Source: Gammaproteobacteria bacterium (GTDB lineage Bacteria; Pseudomonadota; Gammaproteobacteria; UBA4575). From it: DNA of 64,000 nt. This document shows, piece by piece, positions 63,811 to 64,000 of the stretch. A program made the position numbers and the translations under genes. Location of the stretch: positions 283,792-347,791 of the forward strand of contig WTFY01000010.1 in assembly GCA_011523795.1 (NCBI GenBank), read 5' to 3'. A model generated the notes under the pieces. That model had not been told where the DNA came from. It ran no database searches and saw only the letters and a list, made by a program, of their open reading frames with translations. Position 1 is the stretch's first letter, and each line of letters opens with the position of its first letter.

Positions 63811-64000
63811 ATGTACGATACTTTTCACCTGTTGAAACCTTCTGATTTTCCGGAAATTTCCCGTGAGAAAGTGGACACCCTGCAGGTTAACCTGGGTTAC
63901 CGGTGCAACCAGTCCTGTGTGCACTGCCATGTCAATGCAGGACCCGCCCGCAAGGAAGTGATGTCATCGGAAACCCTGGACACCGTTATGGACTACCTGC
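63811..64000 (+). CDS. arsS: ArsS-type radical SAM protein, 5' end only
   Basis: Only 63 codons before the window ends. The product starts MYDTFHLLKPSDFPEI and then has LQVNLGYRCNQSCVHCHVN, the CxxxCxxC iron-sulfur cluster site in the context typical of the arsenosugar biosynthesis radical SAM protein ArsS (DUF3641 family). The ATG at 63811 is chosen; GTG at 63802 is in frame. It follows the TVP38-flavoprotein gene closely, a pairing seen in other proteobacteria. Where relatives are selenoproteins the relevant residue lies beyond this window. Confidence 0.8.
   Translation, partial: MYDTFHLLKPSDFPEISREKVDTLQVNLGYRCNQSCVHCHVNAGPARKEVMSSETLDTVMDYL

Overview
The window is 64 kb of a chromosome from a high-G+C gammaproteobacterium. 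The evidence is the gene content and order: ftsY-ftsE-ftsX followed by rpoH, aroK-aroB, mrcA (ponA), dnaG-rpoD with a CAT-anticodon tRNA behind it, rpmB-rpmG, bioH-bioC, and rsmD-coaD. A quinol NO reductase and a CtaA-type heme A synthase point to a respiring organism. I cannot name the genus. Most of the window is ordinary, densely packed core genome. Two accessory regions stand out.

Region 1 (1-7.6 kb): a large autotransporter, a quinol-dependent nitric oxide reductase, and a tandem pair of small, divergent GST-fold proteins. Region 2 (7.8-13.4 kb): a genomic island in the 3' end of a CAT-anticodon tRNA gene. It is bounded by a 40-bp near-perfect copy of the tRNA 3' half and carries an internally deleted tyrosine integrase. 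Its cargo is rich in predicted ribonuclease folds: a NYN nuclease, two proteins with HEPN-type RX4H/RX6H motifs, and a zinc-ribbon DUF4145 protein. Two further initiator-tRNA-like 3' fragments lie inside it and bracket two of the cargo genes, which suggests stacked integrations. This is the best candidate here for an undescribed defence-type system.

Region 3 (13.4-20.1 kb, minus strand): tRNA, rpoD, dnaG, dgt, aroB, aroK. Region 4 (20.2-33.1 kb): a polyketide locus. A 3450-residue type I PKS (KS-AT-DH-MT-ER-KR-ACP-KS-AT0) faces a convergent three-gene operon for a stand-alone ACP, a Sfp-type phosphopantetheinyl transferase and an alpha/beta hydrolase. The second AT has lost its nucleophile and about 80 internal residues. 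The locus lies between aroK and mrcA, exactly where pilMNOPQ/hofMNOPQ sits in most gammaproteobacteria. The PPTase can arm the ACPs, the first module can build a reduced alpha-methylated chain from malonyl units, and the hydrolase may release it.

Region 5 (33.4-46.9 kb): mrcA, an unknown gene, hemE, rpsU divergent from tsaD, plsY divergent from bioH-bioC, a heme A synthase, then rpoH, a phosphoesterase, ftsX, ftsE and ftsY. A perfect CIRCE operator lies directly in front of rpoH. Region 6 (47-58 kb): a catalytic/non-catalytic M16 peptidase pair, rsmD, coaD, a lipoprotein gamma-glutamyltransferase, mutM, a chorismatase, a hydantoinase A-type protein and a fatty acid desaturase. Region 7 (58-64 kb): rpmG-rpmB, folB-folK, a SixA-type phosphatase, a CBS-less SIS isomerase, a FAH-family enzyme, a TVP38-flavoprotein fusion and the start of an ArsS-type radical SAM gene cut by the window edge.
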